Assembly: GCF_017068395.1 (NCBI RefSeq)
Contig: NZ_CP070619.1
Span: forward strand, 7,378,001 to 7,442,000
Reading direction: 5' to 3'
Length of the DNA stretch: 64,000 nucleotides
Source: Rhodococcus pseudokoreensis
GTDB lineage: Bacteria > Actinomycetota > Actinomycetes > Mycobacteriales > Mycobacteriaceae
Position numbers and translations under genes: made by a program. This document shows, in pieces, positions 57,917 through 64,000 of the stretch (positions within the stretch are counted from its first letter, which is position 1; each line of letters opens with the position of its first letter). The notes beneath the pieces are model-generated. The model saw only the letters and a list, made by a program, of their open reading frames with translations. It was not told the origin of the DNA and ran no database searches.

Positions 57917-59642
57917 CTACTACCGGGCGCAGCAGAAGATCACAACCGCGGTGTTGCTGGCTGCGCGCAGGATCTGGGGTGTCCGGCCGCCCAAGGACTT
58001 CGATAGCTGGTTCGCGGCGAATGTCGATCGGCTGATCACTATTGTCACCGCGGGGCAGGCCCGTGCAGTGGAGGGAGCCGACGATTACGTCACAGCTGTG
58101 CTGGACGAACTCGGCACTCCGGTGGCGGCGGAAGTCATCCCTGCGACCGAGCCGCTGGTCGGAGTGGCCTCCGACGGCCGACCGTTGGACTCGCTGATGT
58201 ACGGCGCGATCATCACAACGAAAGGCAAGATCGTCGAGGCTGACACCTACAGCCCAGACGTCCTCGCGCAGGCCTGGCAATCAGGCCTGAATGCGTTGAT
58301 GCTGCGCACGCAGCAACAGATCGCAGACGCTTCCAGGGTCGCCACGTCCTTGAGTATCGCGGCGCGCCCAGGTGTCGGCTACGTGCGGATGCTCAACCCG
58401 CCCTCTTGCTCGAGGTGCGCAGTGCTGGCGGGAAGGTTCTACCGCTGGAATCAGGGATTTCGACGCCATCCTGGCTGCGACTGCCGGCATATCCCGTCGC
58501 GCGAGGACAGCGCACGCGACCTCCGCACCGACCCCGGCGCCTACTTCGCAAGCCTGCCAGAGGATCTGCAGAACAAGATCTTCACGATGGCCGGTGCAGA
58601 AGCGATCCGCGACGGCGCTGATATCAACCACGTGGTCAACGCCCGACGCGGAATGTCGACCGCACAGGAAAACGTCGCCGGATGGATTCCGAAAGGGCGA
58701 CTCCAAACTCGGTCCCTCTACGGGCAAGAGATGGCAACTACTATTGAGGGCGTTACGCGTCGTGGCGAGGCATATCGGGCGATGAGCCGCGCGGGGTACG
58801 CCCAACGTGAGACCGACGTGCGAGCGGGTAGGAACTTCCGGGCGAAAGCACCTAGGTTGATGCCCGAGTCAATCTACGAGATCGCGGAGGACCGCGACGA
58901 CGCACTACGGCTTCTCAGGCTCAATGGGTATCTCAGCGACCGTGAGCGCCCCGTGCCAAGTCGGGCGTCGGTCCGTGGACGTCCGACGCCAACCGCGCCT
59001 TCTCCGTCTTCCAGTGGGGGTGGTCGCGTTCCTCCACGACCGCCCATAGAAGATTCTCCGGTGCCAAGTGATGACGACGGCGAATTGCTCGCCAGCCACT
59101 TCGACGAAAGCTTCGCGGACTGGGCGGCCGGGCTGTCCAACGAGCAGAGATTAGCTATCGTCCAGTGGCAGCGTGCTGATGACCGGTTCTACCAGCGAAT
59201 CCAGAAAGCGCTTCGAACAGGCGTCGAGGATGCGGAAGCTGAGCAGGTGTCCTTCCCGATACTTGATGCGATCGCCGCTGGTGTTTTGGATCAGGACGTG
59301 GCCACTTGGCGTGGCATACGCAACACGACACCCCTCTTTGGGGTGTCAAGAGAGCGTTTAGCGGACCTGACCGGGGAGGTAGTCGACGCCGATGGGTTCC
59401 TGGCAGTATCCACTTCGAAGGCGATCGCTGTCGACGAGTTCACCAAGCCTTCGTTTGGCGGTGGATCGGCTCTGTTGCGTGTCCACGTCCAAGCAGGTAT
59501 GCCTGCAGCATGGGTGAAATTGGTAGGAGATCCTCGGATGGAATACCAGCGTGAGCTGCTACTTCCGCCTGGTCATCTGCTGCGTGTACTAGAAGTGTCC
59601 TACACTGGTGATCTGCCGCTTGTGGACGTGGAGGTGATCTGA
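57894..59642 (+). CDS. MuF-type head protein fused to a C-terminal ADP-ribosyltransferase toxin domain
   Basis: A 582-residue two-part protein. Residues 1-300 are a phage minor head (MuF) protein; PSCSRCAVLAGRFYRWNQGF (Cys172, Cys175) and HPGCDCRHIP (Cys195, Cys197) are its signature. A Pro/Ser/Gly linker (about 345-380) leads to a domain with ART motifs: TWRGIRN (Arg473), GFLAVSTSKA (S506-T507-S508) and EYQRELLLPPG (Q552-R-E554). That is the R-S-E set with a QxE loop. MuF proteins with toxin tails are known as polymorphic toxins carried in temperate phage heads. GC content drops over the toxin part. Target unknown. Confidence 0.85.
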   Translation: MTPQASADYYRAQQKITTAVLLAARRIWGVRPPKDFDSWFAANVDRLITIVTAGQARAVEGADDYVTAVLDELGTPVAAEVIPATEPLVGVASDGRPLDSLMYGAIITTKGKIVEADTYSPDVLAQAWQSGLNALMLRTQQQIADASRVATSLSIAARPGVGYVRMLNPPSCSRCAVLAGRFYRWNQGFRRHPGCDCRHIPSREDSARDLRTDPGAYFASLPEDLQNKIFTMAGAEAIRDGADINHVVNARRGMSTAQENVAGWIPKGRLQTRSLYGQEMATTIEGVTRRGEAYRAMSRAGYAQRETDVRAGRNFRAKAPRLMPESIYEIAEDRDDALRLLRLNGYLSDRERPVPSRASVRGRPTPTAPSPSSSGGGRVPPRPPIEDSPVPSDDDGELLASHFDESFADWAAGLSNEQRLAIVQWQRADDRFYQRIQKALRTGVEDAEAEQVSFPILDAIAAGVLDQDVATWRGIRNTTPLFGVSRERLADLTGEVVDADGFLAVSTSKAIAVDEFTKPSFGGGSALLRVHVQAGMPAAWVKLVGDPRMEYQRELLLPPGHLLRVLEVSYTGDLPLVDVEVI

Positions 59643-59644
59643 CA

Positions 59645-59881
59645 ATGCCGATGAGTAATAATCGCTTGTGGGATGACAGTATTTTTGCCCCGCACGGTGG
59701 GCCGCGACCTGCACCTCAGCACACCCTGATCTTGGTCACACAGCTCGGACTCTCTCGCGCCAGCGCGAAAGAGAAGGAGCAGGGTATCGCACAGTGGTTG
59801 GAGAAGAATTCTCCGTCACCGAGGCTGAAGAATAGCCTGATCAAGAGCGGTTACACCCACCTCCTGCACCTCCCCGCTTAA
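59645..59881 (+). CDS. Small protein after the MuF-ART gene, candidate immunity protein
   Basis: A 78-residue protein starting two bases after the MuF-ART stop. It is soluble, mixed charge (SRASAKEKEQGIAQWLEKNS, then RLKNSLIKSGYTHLLHL), with no homology I recall. Its base composition resembles the toxin domain rather than the head genes, and a terminator follows it before the scaffold gene. Both facts fit a dedicated antidote that came with the toxin. Function is inferred from position only. Confidence 0.6.
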   Translation: MPMSNNRLWDDSIFAPHGGPRPAPQHTLILVTQLGLSRASAKEKEQGIAQWLEKNSPSPRLKNSLIKSGYTHLLHLPA

Positions 59882-59892
59882 CACACACCACA

Positions 59893-59930
59893 GACAAGGC
59901 CCCGTGAGCAACCGCTCCGGGGCCTTTGTC
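59893..59930 (+). terminator. Terminator after the MuF-ART/immunity pair
   Basis: GACAAGGCCCCG (59893-59904) pairs with CGGGGCCTTTGTC (59918-59930), with one extra T. A TTT tract sits in the 3' arm. It separates the toxin pair from the scaffold gene, unusual in a head operon. Confidence 0.75.
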
Positions 59931-60025
59931 ATGCCCATATTCGCCCTGCTCAGTGCAGGGATTCTCACCGCCACTCGCACGGGGTGGCTCCATGCCTGCA
60001 ACGGGCGACAGAAGGGGATATCCGC

Positions 60026-60745
60026 ATGTCGAGCACCATCTTGCCCATCCATGCCGTCACTGGTCTCACCGCACTGGGACTGACCAAGAGGGGTAAGCCG
60101 ATCTGGCCCGTCCTCGGCGGCAACGGTGAGGGCGACGGAGACACCGACGACAAGGGCCCGGTCGACGACGATCAGGACGAAGAACCGGACGACGAACCTG
60201 ACGCCGATACCGACGACGACCCTGACGAAGACGAGGACAGAGCCCTCGGACCGAAGGGGGAGAAGGCGCTCGCCGCGGAGAAGGACAAGCGGAAGCAGGA
60301 GCGGAGCCGCCGGATTACCTCCGTGCGGGAGAACCGGCAGCTCAAGGCGCAACTCGCCGCGAAGGGCAAGCCCAAGGTCAAGGAATCCGACGACGACGAG
60401 CGCGAGCGCGTCATCGAAGAGCGCCTGACCGCCCGCGCTAACGCGCGCATCATCGCCGCAGAAGTGCGGGCCGCGGCCGCCGGGAAGCTGTCCGATCCCG
60501 CCGACGCACACAGATTTCTCGACCTTGATCAGTTCGAGGTCACCGAGGACGGCGAAGTTGATCCGGACGAGATCGCCGATGCGATCGACGACCTGATCAA
60601 GAAGAAGCCGTACCTGGCCGCGCAAGGCGGCACCCGGAAGGCCCCGAAGCCCGACCGCCGCCAGGGCGGTGGGTCGCGCGAAGCGACAGGGTCGATGGCC
60701 GCCGGTCGAGCCGCCTATCAGTCGCGAAACCCCAAGAAGAACTGA
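60026..60745 (+). CDS. Capsid scaffolding protein
   Basis: A 239-residue acidic protein: residues 30-75 are mostly Asp/Glu (GDTDDKGPVDDDQDEEPDDE), then a coiled coil (EKALAAEKDKRKQERSRR) and a basic end (KAPKPDRRQGGGSRE). Low complexity, coiled coil and place before the decoration and capsid genes are typical of scaffolds. ATG 60026 follows AGAAGGGG. Confidence 0.82.
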   Translation: MSSTILPIHAVTGLTALGLTKRGKPIWPVLGGNGEGDGDTDDKGPVDDDQDEEPDDEPDADTDDDPDEDEDRALGPKGEKALAAEKDKRKQERSRRITSVRENRQLKAQLAAKGKPKVKESDDDERERVIEERLTARANARIIAAEVRAAAAGKLSDPADAHRFLDLDQFEVTEDGEVDPDEIADAIDDLIKKKPYLAAQGGTRKAPKPDRRQGGGSREATGSMAAGRAAYQSRNPKKN

Positions 60746-60768
60746 ACCTCTGAAGGAGGGAATTCACC

Positions 60769-61140
60769 ATGGATCTGCAGATCAAGACCGAAACCTTCGG
60801 GCAGGACGACCAGTCCTGGCTCGCGTCCGCGCATGGAACGGACACCGCACGCAACATCAACATCAGCGTCGCAACGTTCACCGCGGGCACCCACTACCCC
60901 GACGGCTGGCTGAAGTCGGGCCTGCCGCTGAAGAAGGTCGCCGGCGGCCGATACGGGCTGTGGTCCAACGGCGACACCGACCCGATCGAAGGGCACCTCT
61001 TCACCGCGACGAAGGTCCCTGCGGGAGCCACCGTCGTCGTCGGCGCCCTCCTGTGGCACGGCGCCGCACTCGTGGCGAAGCTGCCCACGTCCGTCAACGC
61101 AGCTGGCCAGGCCACTGCCCGGGACATCCGCTACTTCTAA
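60769..61140 (+). CDS. Capsid decoration/stabilisation protein
   Basis: A 123-residue beta-rich protein (INISVATFTAGTHYPDGWLK, GHLFTATKVPAGATVVVGAL). Small proteins of this sort between scaffold and major capsid genes are head-decoration proteins in lambda-like and many actinophages. ATG 60769 follows AAGGAGGG. The call rests mainly on position and size. Confidence 0.72.
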   Translation: MDLQIKTETFGQDDQSWLASAHGTDTARNINISVATFTAGTHYPDGWLKSGLPLKKVAGGRYGLWSNGDTDPIEGHLFTATKVPAGATVVVGALLWHGAALVAKLPTSVNAAGQATARDIRYF

Positions 61141-61152
61141 GGAGACTGAGCA

Positions 61153-62166
61153 ATGGCACTTGTACTGAACAGCGACTACATCACCCCGGTCGAGCTGACC
61201 GGTTACGTGCGTGAAGCGCTCGCTGACCGACCCATCAACGACCTCGCGCTGATCGACGATCTGCTGCCCGACCTCGTAGTTGACGATGTCGACTTCCGGG
61301 CAAACATCACCGAGCGTGGCCTCAAGCGCATGGCGAAGTTCCGCACCTGGGACGTTGAGGCTCCGCAGTCGAAGCGGAAGGGCATCAAGCGGATCTCCGG
61401 TGAGCTGCCCCCGATCTCGGAGAAGCGCCGACTCGGTGAATACGACCGGCTGCGCCTTCGGAAGGCGGACACCGCGATCATTAACCTCATCCAGGACGAC
61501 GCCGTCGAACTGGCGGATGCGCTGCGTACCCGCCTCATCGTGGCCAAGGCGCAGGCGCTGACGACCGCGAAGGTCAACCTCGCCGAGGATGGCCTGGAGA
61601 TCGAGGTGGACTTCGGCCGCAATGCCGGTCACACGGTCGTGGCCGGCACGGTCTGGTCCGGCGCGGGGGATCCGATCGGCGACCAGGAGAGCTGGTTCTC
61701 GACGTTCCGGGTCTCGAACTCGGGCAACCCGATCCGGGCCATCACCTCGCAGCGAGTGATGTCCAACCTGATGAAGAACGCCGCCATCCGGGCCTACTGC
61801 CTGCCCCCGGGCTCGACGCAGGGCATCGTGACCCGCGAACAGGTCAACGCCCTGTTCACCTCATTCGGGCACCCGGCGTTCGAGATCTTCGATGCCCAGG
61901 TCGAGGACTTCGACGGCGATCCGTTGCGCCTGATCCCGGACGATTCGGTCCTCTACACCGGCGCCTCCAAGATCGGTGAGACGCTGTGGGGCACCACTGC
62001 GGAAGCCATCGAGCCGGACTACGGCATCGACGCATCCGAGGCCCCGGGCATCGTCGTCGGTTCCTACATCGACAACGACCCGGTCGGCCGCTGGACCAAG
62101 GCGTCCGGTGTCGGCCTGCCGATCCTCGGCAACGCCAACGCGACCATGATCGCGAAGGTGCTCTGA
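61153..62166 (+). CDS. Major capsid protein
   Basis: A 337-residue capsid protein of the lambda gpE-like group: LADRPINDLALIDDLLPDLV, FRTWDVEAPQSKRKGIKRIS in the E-loop region, then GITSQRVM-like ITSQRVMSNLMKNAAIRAY and VLYTGASKIGETLWGTTAEA near the end. Strong ribosome binding site AAGGAGA. HK97 fold is expected. Its stop overlaps the next start (TGATG). Confidence 0.88.
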   Translation: MALVLNSDYITPVELTGYVREALADRPINDLALIDDLLPDLVVDDVDFRANITERGLKRMAKFRTWDVEAPQSKRKGIKRISGELPPISEKRRLGEYDRLRLRKADTAIINLIQDDAVELADALRTRLIVAKAQALTTAKVNLAEDGLEIEVDFGRNAGHTVVAGTVWSGAGDPIGDQESWFSTFRVSNSGNPIRAITSQRVMSNLMKNAAIRAYCLPPGSTQGIVTREQVNALFTSFGHPAFEIFDAQVEDFDGDPLRLIPDDSVLYTGASKIGETLWGTTAEAIEPDYGIDASEAPGIVVGSYIDNDPVGRWTKASGVGLPILGNANATMIAKVL

Positions 62167-62600
62167 TGGGACGCCGCCTGTCCGCGGTCGTCCACGTCCT
62201 CGACGAAGTCGGCACTTACCACCAGTTCGGTCCCACTGACGTGGTGCCGGACTGGGCGGCCGCGAAGATCACCAACCCGGCCGCCTGGGCCGAGGACCCT
62301 GTCGCCGATCTCGCCTACGACAACGGCGGTTGGCTGCCGCCCGGGTCGACGCTGCGCATCGAGGACGAGAAGCAGGACTTCCCCGGCGATGCACCGTCCG
62401 ATCAGTGGAAGGTCCCCGAGCTCCTGGCGTTCGCCGAGACGAAGGGCATCGACCTCGGCGACGCGAAGAAGAAGGCCGACATCCTCGCCGCAATTGCCCA
62501 GGCTGAGGCTGGCGCTGCCGACGAAGGCAACGACGGCACCGGCGACGGTAGCGACGAGGGCGAAGGCGGAAACGAGGGCAACGGTGACGGCACCGCCTGA
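62166..62600 (+). CDS. Head-associated protein with a SAP/HeH-like helical segment
   Basis: A 144-residue protein. The first 75 residues are mixed (RRLSAVVHVLDEVGTYHQFG); then KVPELLAFAETKGIDLGDAK, then KKADILAAIAQAE resembles the SAP/HeH motif seen in phage structural proteins; the last 30 residues are Gly/Asp/Glu repeats. Coupled to the capsid gene. Possible head-completion or DNA-contacting role. Confidence 0.65.
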   Translation: MGRRLSAVVHVLDEVGTYHQFGPTDVVPDWAAAKITNPAAWAEDPVADLAYDNGGWLPPGSTLRIEDEKQDFPGDAPSDQWKVPELLAFAETKGIDLGDAKKKADILAAIAQAEAGAADEGNDGTGDGSDEGEGGNEGNGDGTA

Positions 62601-62979
62601 ACCGCTCATCACCAAGGTTGACGTCGAGGATCGGCTAGGGGAAACCCTGGCCGATCCCGAGGTCACCCAGGTCGAGTCGTTGATCGCCTATGCCTCGTCG
62701 AAACTGAGGTCGCGCCGCTACCTCGATGTCGACGCACGGATGTTCGACGGGACACTCGACCGGGCGCTCGTCAAGGGGACGGTTGTCACCGCGGTCATTC
62801 GTGCGCTCGAAGTGATGCGCACCGGGCTGCGCGTCCGGAGCACCCAGTATCCGGAGAACACCGAGCAATACGTAGACGCCGACCCTCGGCTCATCTACTT
62901 CACCGACGAAGAACTCGGCGAGCTCGACCCCGATGTGGGTGAGACAAACCCGGGCGCCTTCACGATTCGAGTGTTCTGA
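62584..62979 (+). CDS. Head-to-tail adaptor protein
   Basis: A 131-residue protein from GTG 62584. KVDVEDRLGETLADPEVTQV, then SLIAYASSKLRSR is the helical start of gp6/gp15-like adaptors, and EVMRTGLRVRSTQYPENTEQ matches actinophage head-tail connectors. Overlaps the previous gene by 17 bases and the next by one. Confidence 0.8.
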   Translation: MTAPPEPLITKVDVEDRLGETLADPEVTQVESLIAYASSKLRSRRYLDVDARMFDGTLDRALVKGTVVTAVIRALEVMRTGLRVRSTQYPENTEQYVDADPRLIYFTDEELGELDPDVGETNPGAFTIRVF

Positions 62980-63347
62980 TGCCCAGCTTCCCGGAACCGT
63001 GGACCCTGCTGCGGTACAACGAACCTGAGTACGACGAGTCGACCAACAACCGCATTCCGGTTGCGCCGACCGAGGTCCCGTGGCGTGGACTGCTGCAGCA
63101 GCGGCAGTTGTCGGCCTCGTCTGTCGACGCGGGCAACGTCGAGTTTCAGGACTGGCACGTCACGAGTTCCTACGTCCTCCTTCTCGCCCCGGGATTGGAT
63201 CCTCTGCCCGCTGAGCGGGACAGCTTCCGCGACGAGGACGGGGCCATCTACCAGGTTGTGGGCAAGACCCGTGCGCGCCGACCGGTCCGCGGCCCACGAC
63301 GGGCCGCATACATCGCCGCCATCGTGCGGCGTTCCAACGACATGTAG
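62979..63347 (+). CDS. Head-closure (stopper) protein
   Basis: A 122-residue beta-rich protein (EVPWRGLLQQRQLSASSVDA, HVTSSYVLLLAPGLDPLP, YQVVGKTRARRPVRGPRRA). Size, fold signals and position after the adaptor fit gp16/FII-like stoppers that close the filled head. TGATG overlap with the adaptor gene. Confidence 0.72.
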   Translation: MPSFPEPWTLLRYNEPEYDESTNNRIPVAPTEVPWRGLLQQRQLSASSVDAGNVEFQDWHVTSSYVLLLAPGLDPLPAERDSFRDEDGAIYQVVGKTRARRPVRGPRRAAYIAAIVRRSNDM

Positions 63348-63359
63348 GAGTGAATCAGC

Positions 63360-63689
63360 ATGGCTGAGAACGATACTGCCGATCTGGGCTCGTCCGAGGA
63401 GCCTGCGGTCGACGACCTGTATCGGTACACCGACGATGAGGGCCGCAAGAACGTCACCGCCCGTGGCTCCCGTGCCCATCTCGAGCACCTCGAGAAGCTG
63501 AAGCTGGCGGCGCTGGTCGAAGGCGCCGAAGCGGAAGCGGCGGAACTGGCGACGTCGGGCGAGAAGCCGGTCGCCACCGCCGACGCTGATCGGTCCGTCG
63601 ACGGTCCGCTCGATCCGCCGGCGCCCGCCGCGGTACAGGCGAAGCGCACCCCGGCGAAGTCCGCGGCCAAGGACGAATCGAAGCCCTGA
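63360..63689 (+). CDS. Hypothetical phage structural protein (109 aa)
   Basis: A 109-residue acidic protein: DDLYRYTDDEGRKNVTARGS followed by a helical stretch and a Pro/Ala/Lys tail (AVQAKRTPAKSAAKDESKP). Low complexity. Conserved by position in actinophage connector operons; function not known. Confidence 0.65.
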   Translation: MAENDTADLGSSEEPAVDDLYRYTDDEGRKNVTARGSRAHLEHLEKLKLAALVEGAEAEAAELATSGEKPVATADADRSVDGPLDPPAPAAVQAKRTPAKSAAKDESKP

Positions 63690-63690
63690 G

Positions 63691-63993
63691 ATGGTGGCCC
63701 GACTCACCATTTATGACGGTCGGGCCCGGGCGGAGACCTTCGAGATTTCATTCGAGGACAGGCTCGAGATCGGCTGGACGATCGCGGACGAGTCACGTGC
63801 CGACGCGCCGGTGTTGACCGGCGACTACCGGGACGGGATCACCGTCGAGACGGACGGGCAACGGGTGTTCGTCGCCGATACCGACGAGGACGCGGTCTTC
63901 AAGGAATACGGCACGGTCGACACTCCGCCGCATGCGGTGTTGACGAACAAGGCTCGCCGATACGGCGACTACCGCGGATGGGAGCCGAAGTGA
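63691..63993 (+). CDS. Neck/minor tail-type protein (100 aa)
   Basis: A 100-residue protein; DTPPHAVLTNKARRYGDYRG near the end recalls the short HK97 gp10-like/neck proteins that precede tail-terminator genes. ATG 63691 follows the previous stop by one base; its stop overlaps the next GTG. Confidence 0.6.
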   Translation: MVARLTIYDGRARAETFEISFEDRLEIGWTIADESRADAPVLTGDYRDGITVETDGQRVFVADTDEDAVFKEYGTVDTPPHAVLTNKARRYGDYRGWEPK

Positions 63994-64000
63994 CCGAGAA
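63990..64000 (+). CDS. Start of the next phage gene (cut by the window end)
   Basis: GTG 63990 overlaps the previous TGA (GTGA) and continues past the window. Only three codons are visible (M-T-E). By position a tail-terminator gene would be expected. Confidence 0.4.

Larger units (their letters stand above)
36637..64000. mobile_element. Prophage (siphovirus-like), right end beyond the window
   Basis: Begins at the tRNA-fragment junction and contains, in order, exported-protein cargo, tyrosine integrase, ImmA-type cassette, rightward early operon with replication and RusA genes, two insertion sequences, then HNH endonuclease, terminase, portal, MuF-type head protein, scaffold, capsid and connector genes. 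Tail and lysis genes lie outside. Intact packaging and head genes suggest a recently active phage, although an IS21 copy has split one non-structural gene. Confidence 0.95.

Noticed and set aside
60150..60245. Asp/Glu-coding repeat in the scaffold gene
   Set aside because: Acidic low-complexity sequence is usual for scaffolds and has no repeat structure at DNA level beyond codon reuse.

Overview
The window is a high-GC actinobacterial chromosome segment, most like Rhodococcus. The evidence is a type I fatty-acid synthase with its own AcpS, a mycolate reductase (CmrA-like), an L,D-transpeptidase lipoprotein, a DesA3-type desaturase with its reductase, and two blocks in the same order as M. tuberculosis Rv1336-Rv1343c and Rv2509-Rv2524c. 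All family calls rest on reading motifs and recalled homologues; no search was run.

Layout 1-36.6 kb (core chromosome). 1-4.6 kb: end of a rhomboid protease, cysM, an Rv1339-type metallo-beta-lactamase, rph, rdgB and two convergent membrane-protein genes. 4.7-6.0 kb: tRNA-Leu and an overlapping HNH-nuclease/HhH-like pair at a synteny break. 6.0-16.2 kb: a regulatory gap with two matching palindromes, then fas and acpS. 16.3-23.2 kb: TetR regulator, bcp, DUF3618 protein, tRNA-Lys, L,D-transpeptidase, tRNA-His, orn, HerA-like ATPase, CmrA-like SDR. 23.2-36.6 kb: dienoyl-CoA reductase with PadR regulator, MFS exporter, hydrolases, the desaturase operon with a divergent TetR gene, gdhA, and an HxlR regulator divergent from an SDR-thioesterase pair across a perfect 10-bp inverted repeat.

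Layout 36.6-64 kb (prophage, right end outside the window). A tRNA 3' fragment at 36,637 carries a tyrosine-recombinase core-like site (8-bp arms, 7-bp spacer) and marks the left attachment junction. After it come two tandem paralogous secreted proteins, the integrase, a leftward cassette (ImmA-like peptidase, two tiny hydrophobic proteins, DUF6932 nucleotidyltransferase-like protein, 329-aa partner), and a rightward early operon with a lysin-B-like esterase, a replication-type protein, an iteron/palindrome cluster and a RusA nuclease. An IS21 element (istA/istB) splits a membrane-protein gene; its exact removal restores a 258-aa reading frame. An IS256 element with an 8-bp target duplication sits at the end of a DNA-binding gene. 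Several lipoprotein or membrane-anchored genes are scattered among the phage genes, as expected for lysogenic-conversion cargo.

From 53.9 kb the packaging and head genes run rightward: HNH endonuclease, a cos-like region, terminase small and large subunits, portal, MuF-type head protein, scaffold, decoration protein, major capsid protein and head-tail connectors. The most striking element is the MuF head protein (57,894-59,642). It has a C-terminal domain with ADP-ribosyltransferase motifs (W-R-G, S-T-S, Q-R-E) and is followed by a 78-aa gene that is a good immunity candidate, and then by a terminator. This looks like a capsid-borne polymorphic toxin with its antidote.
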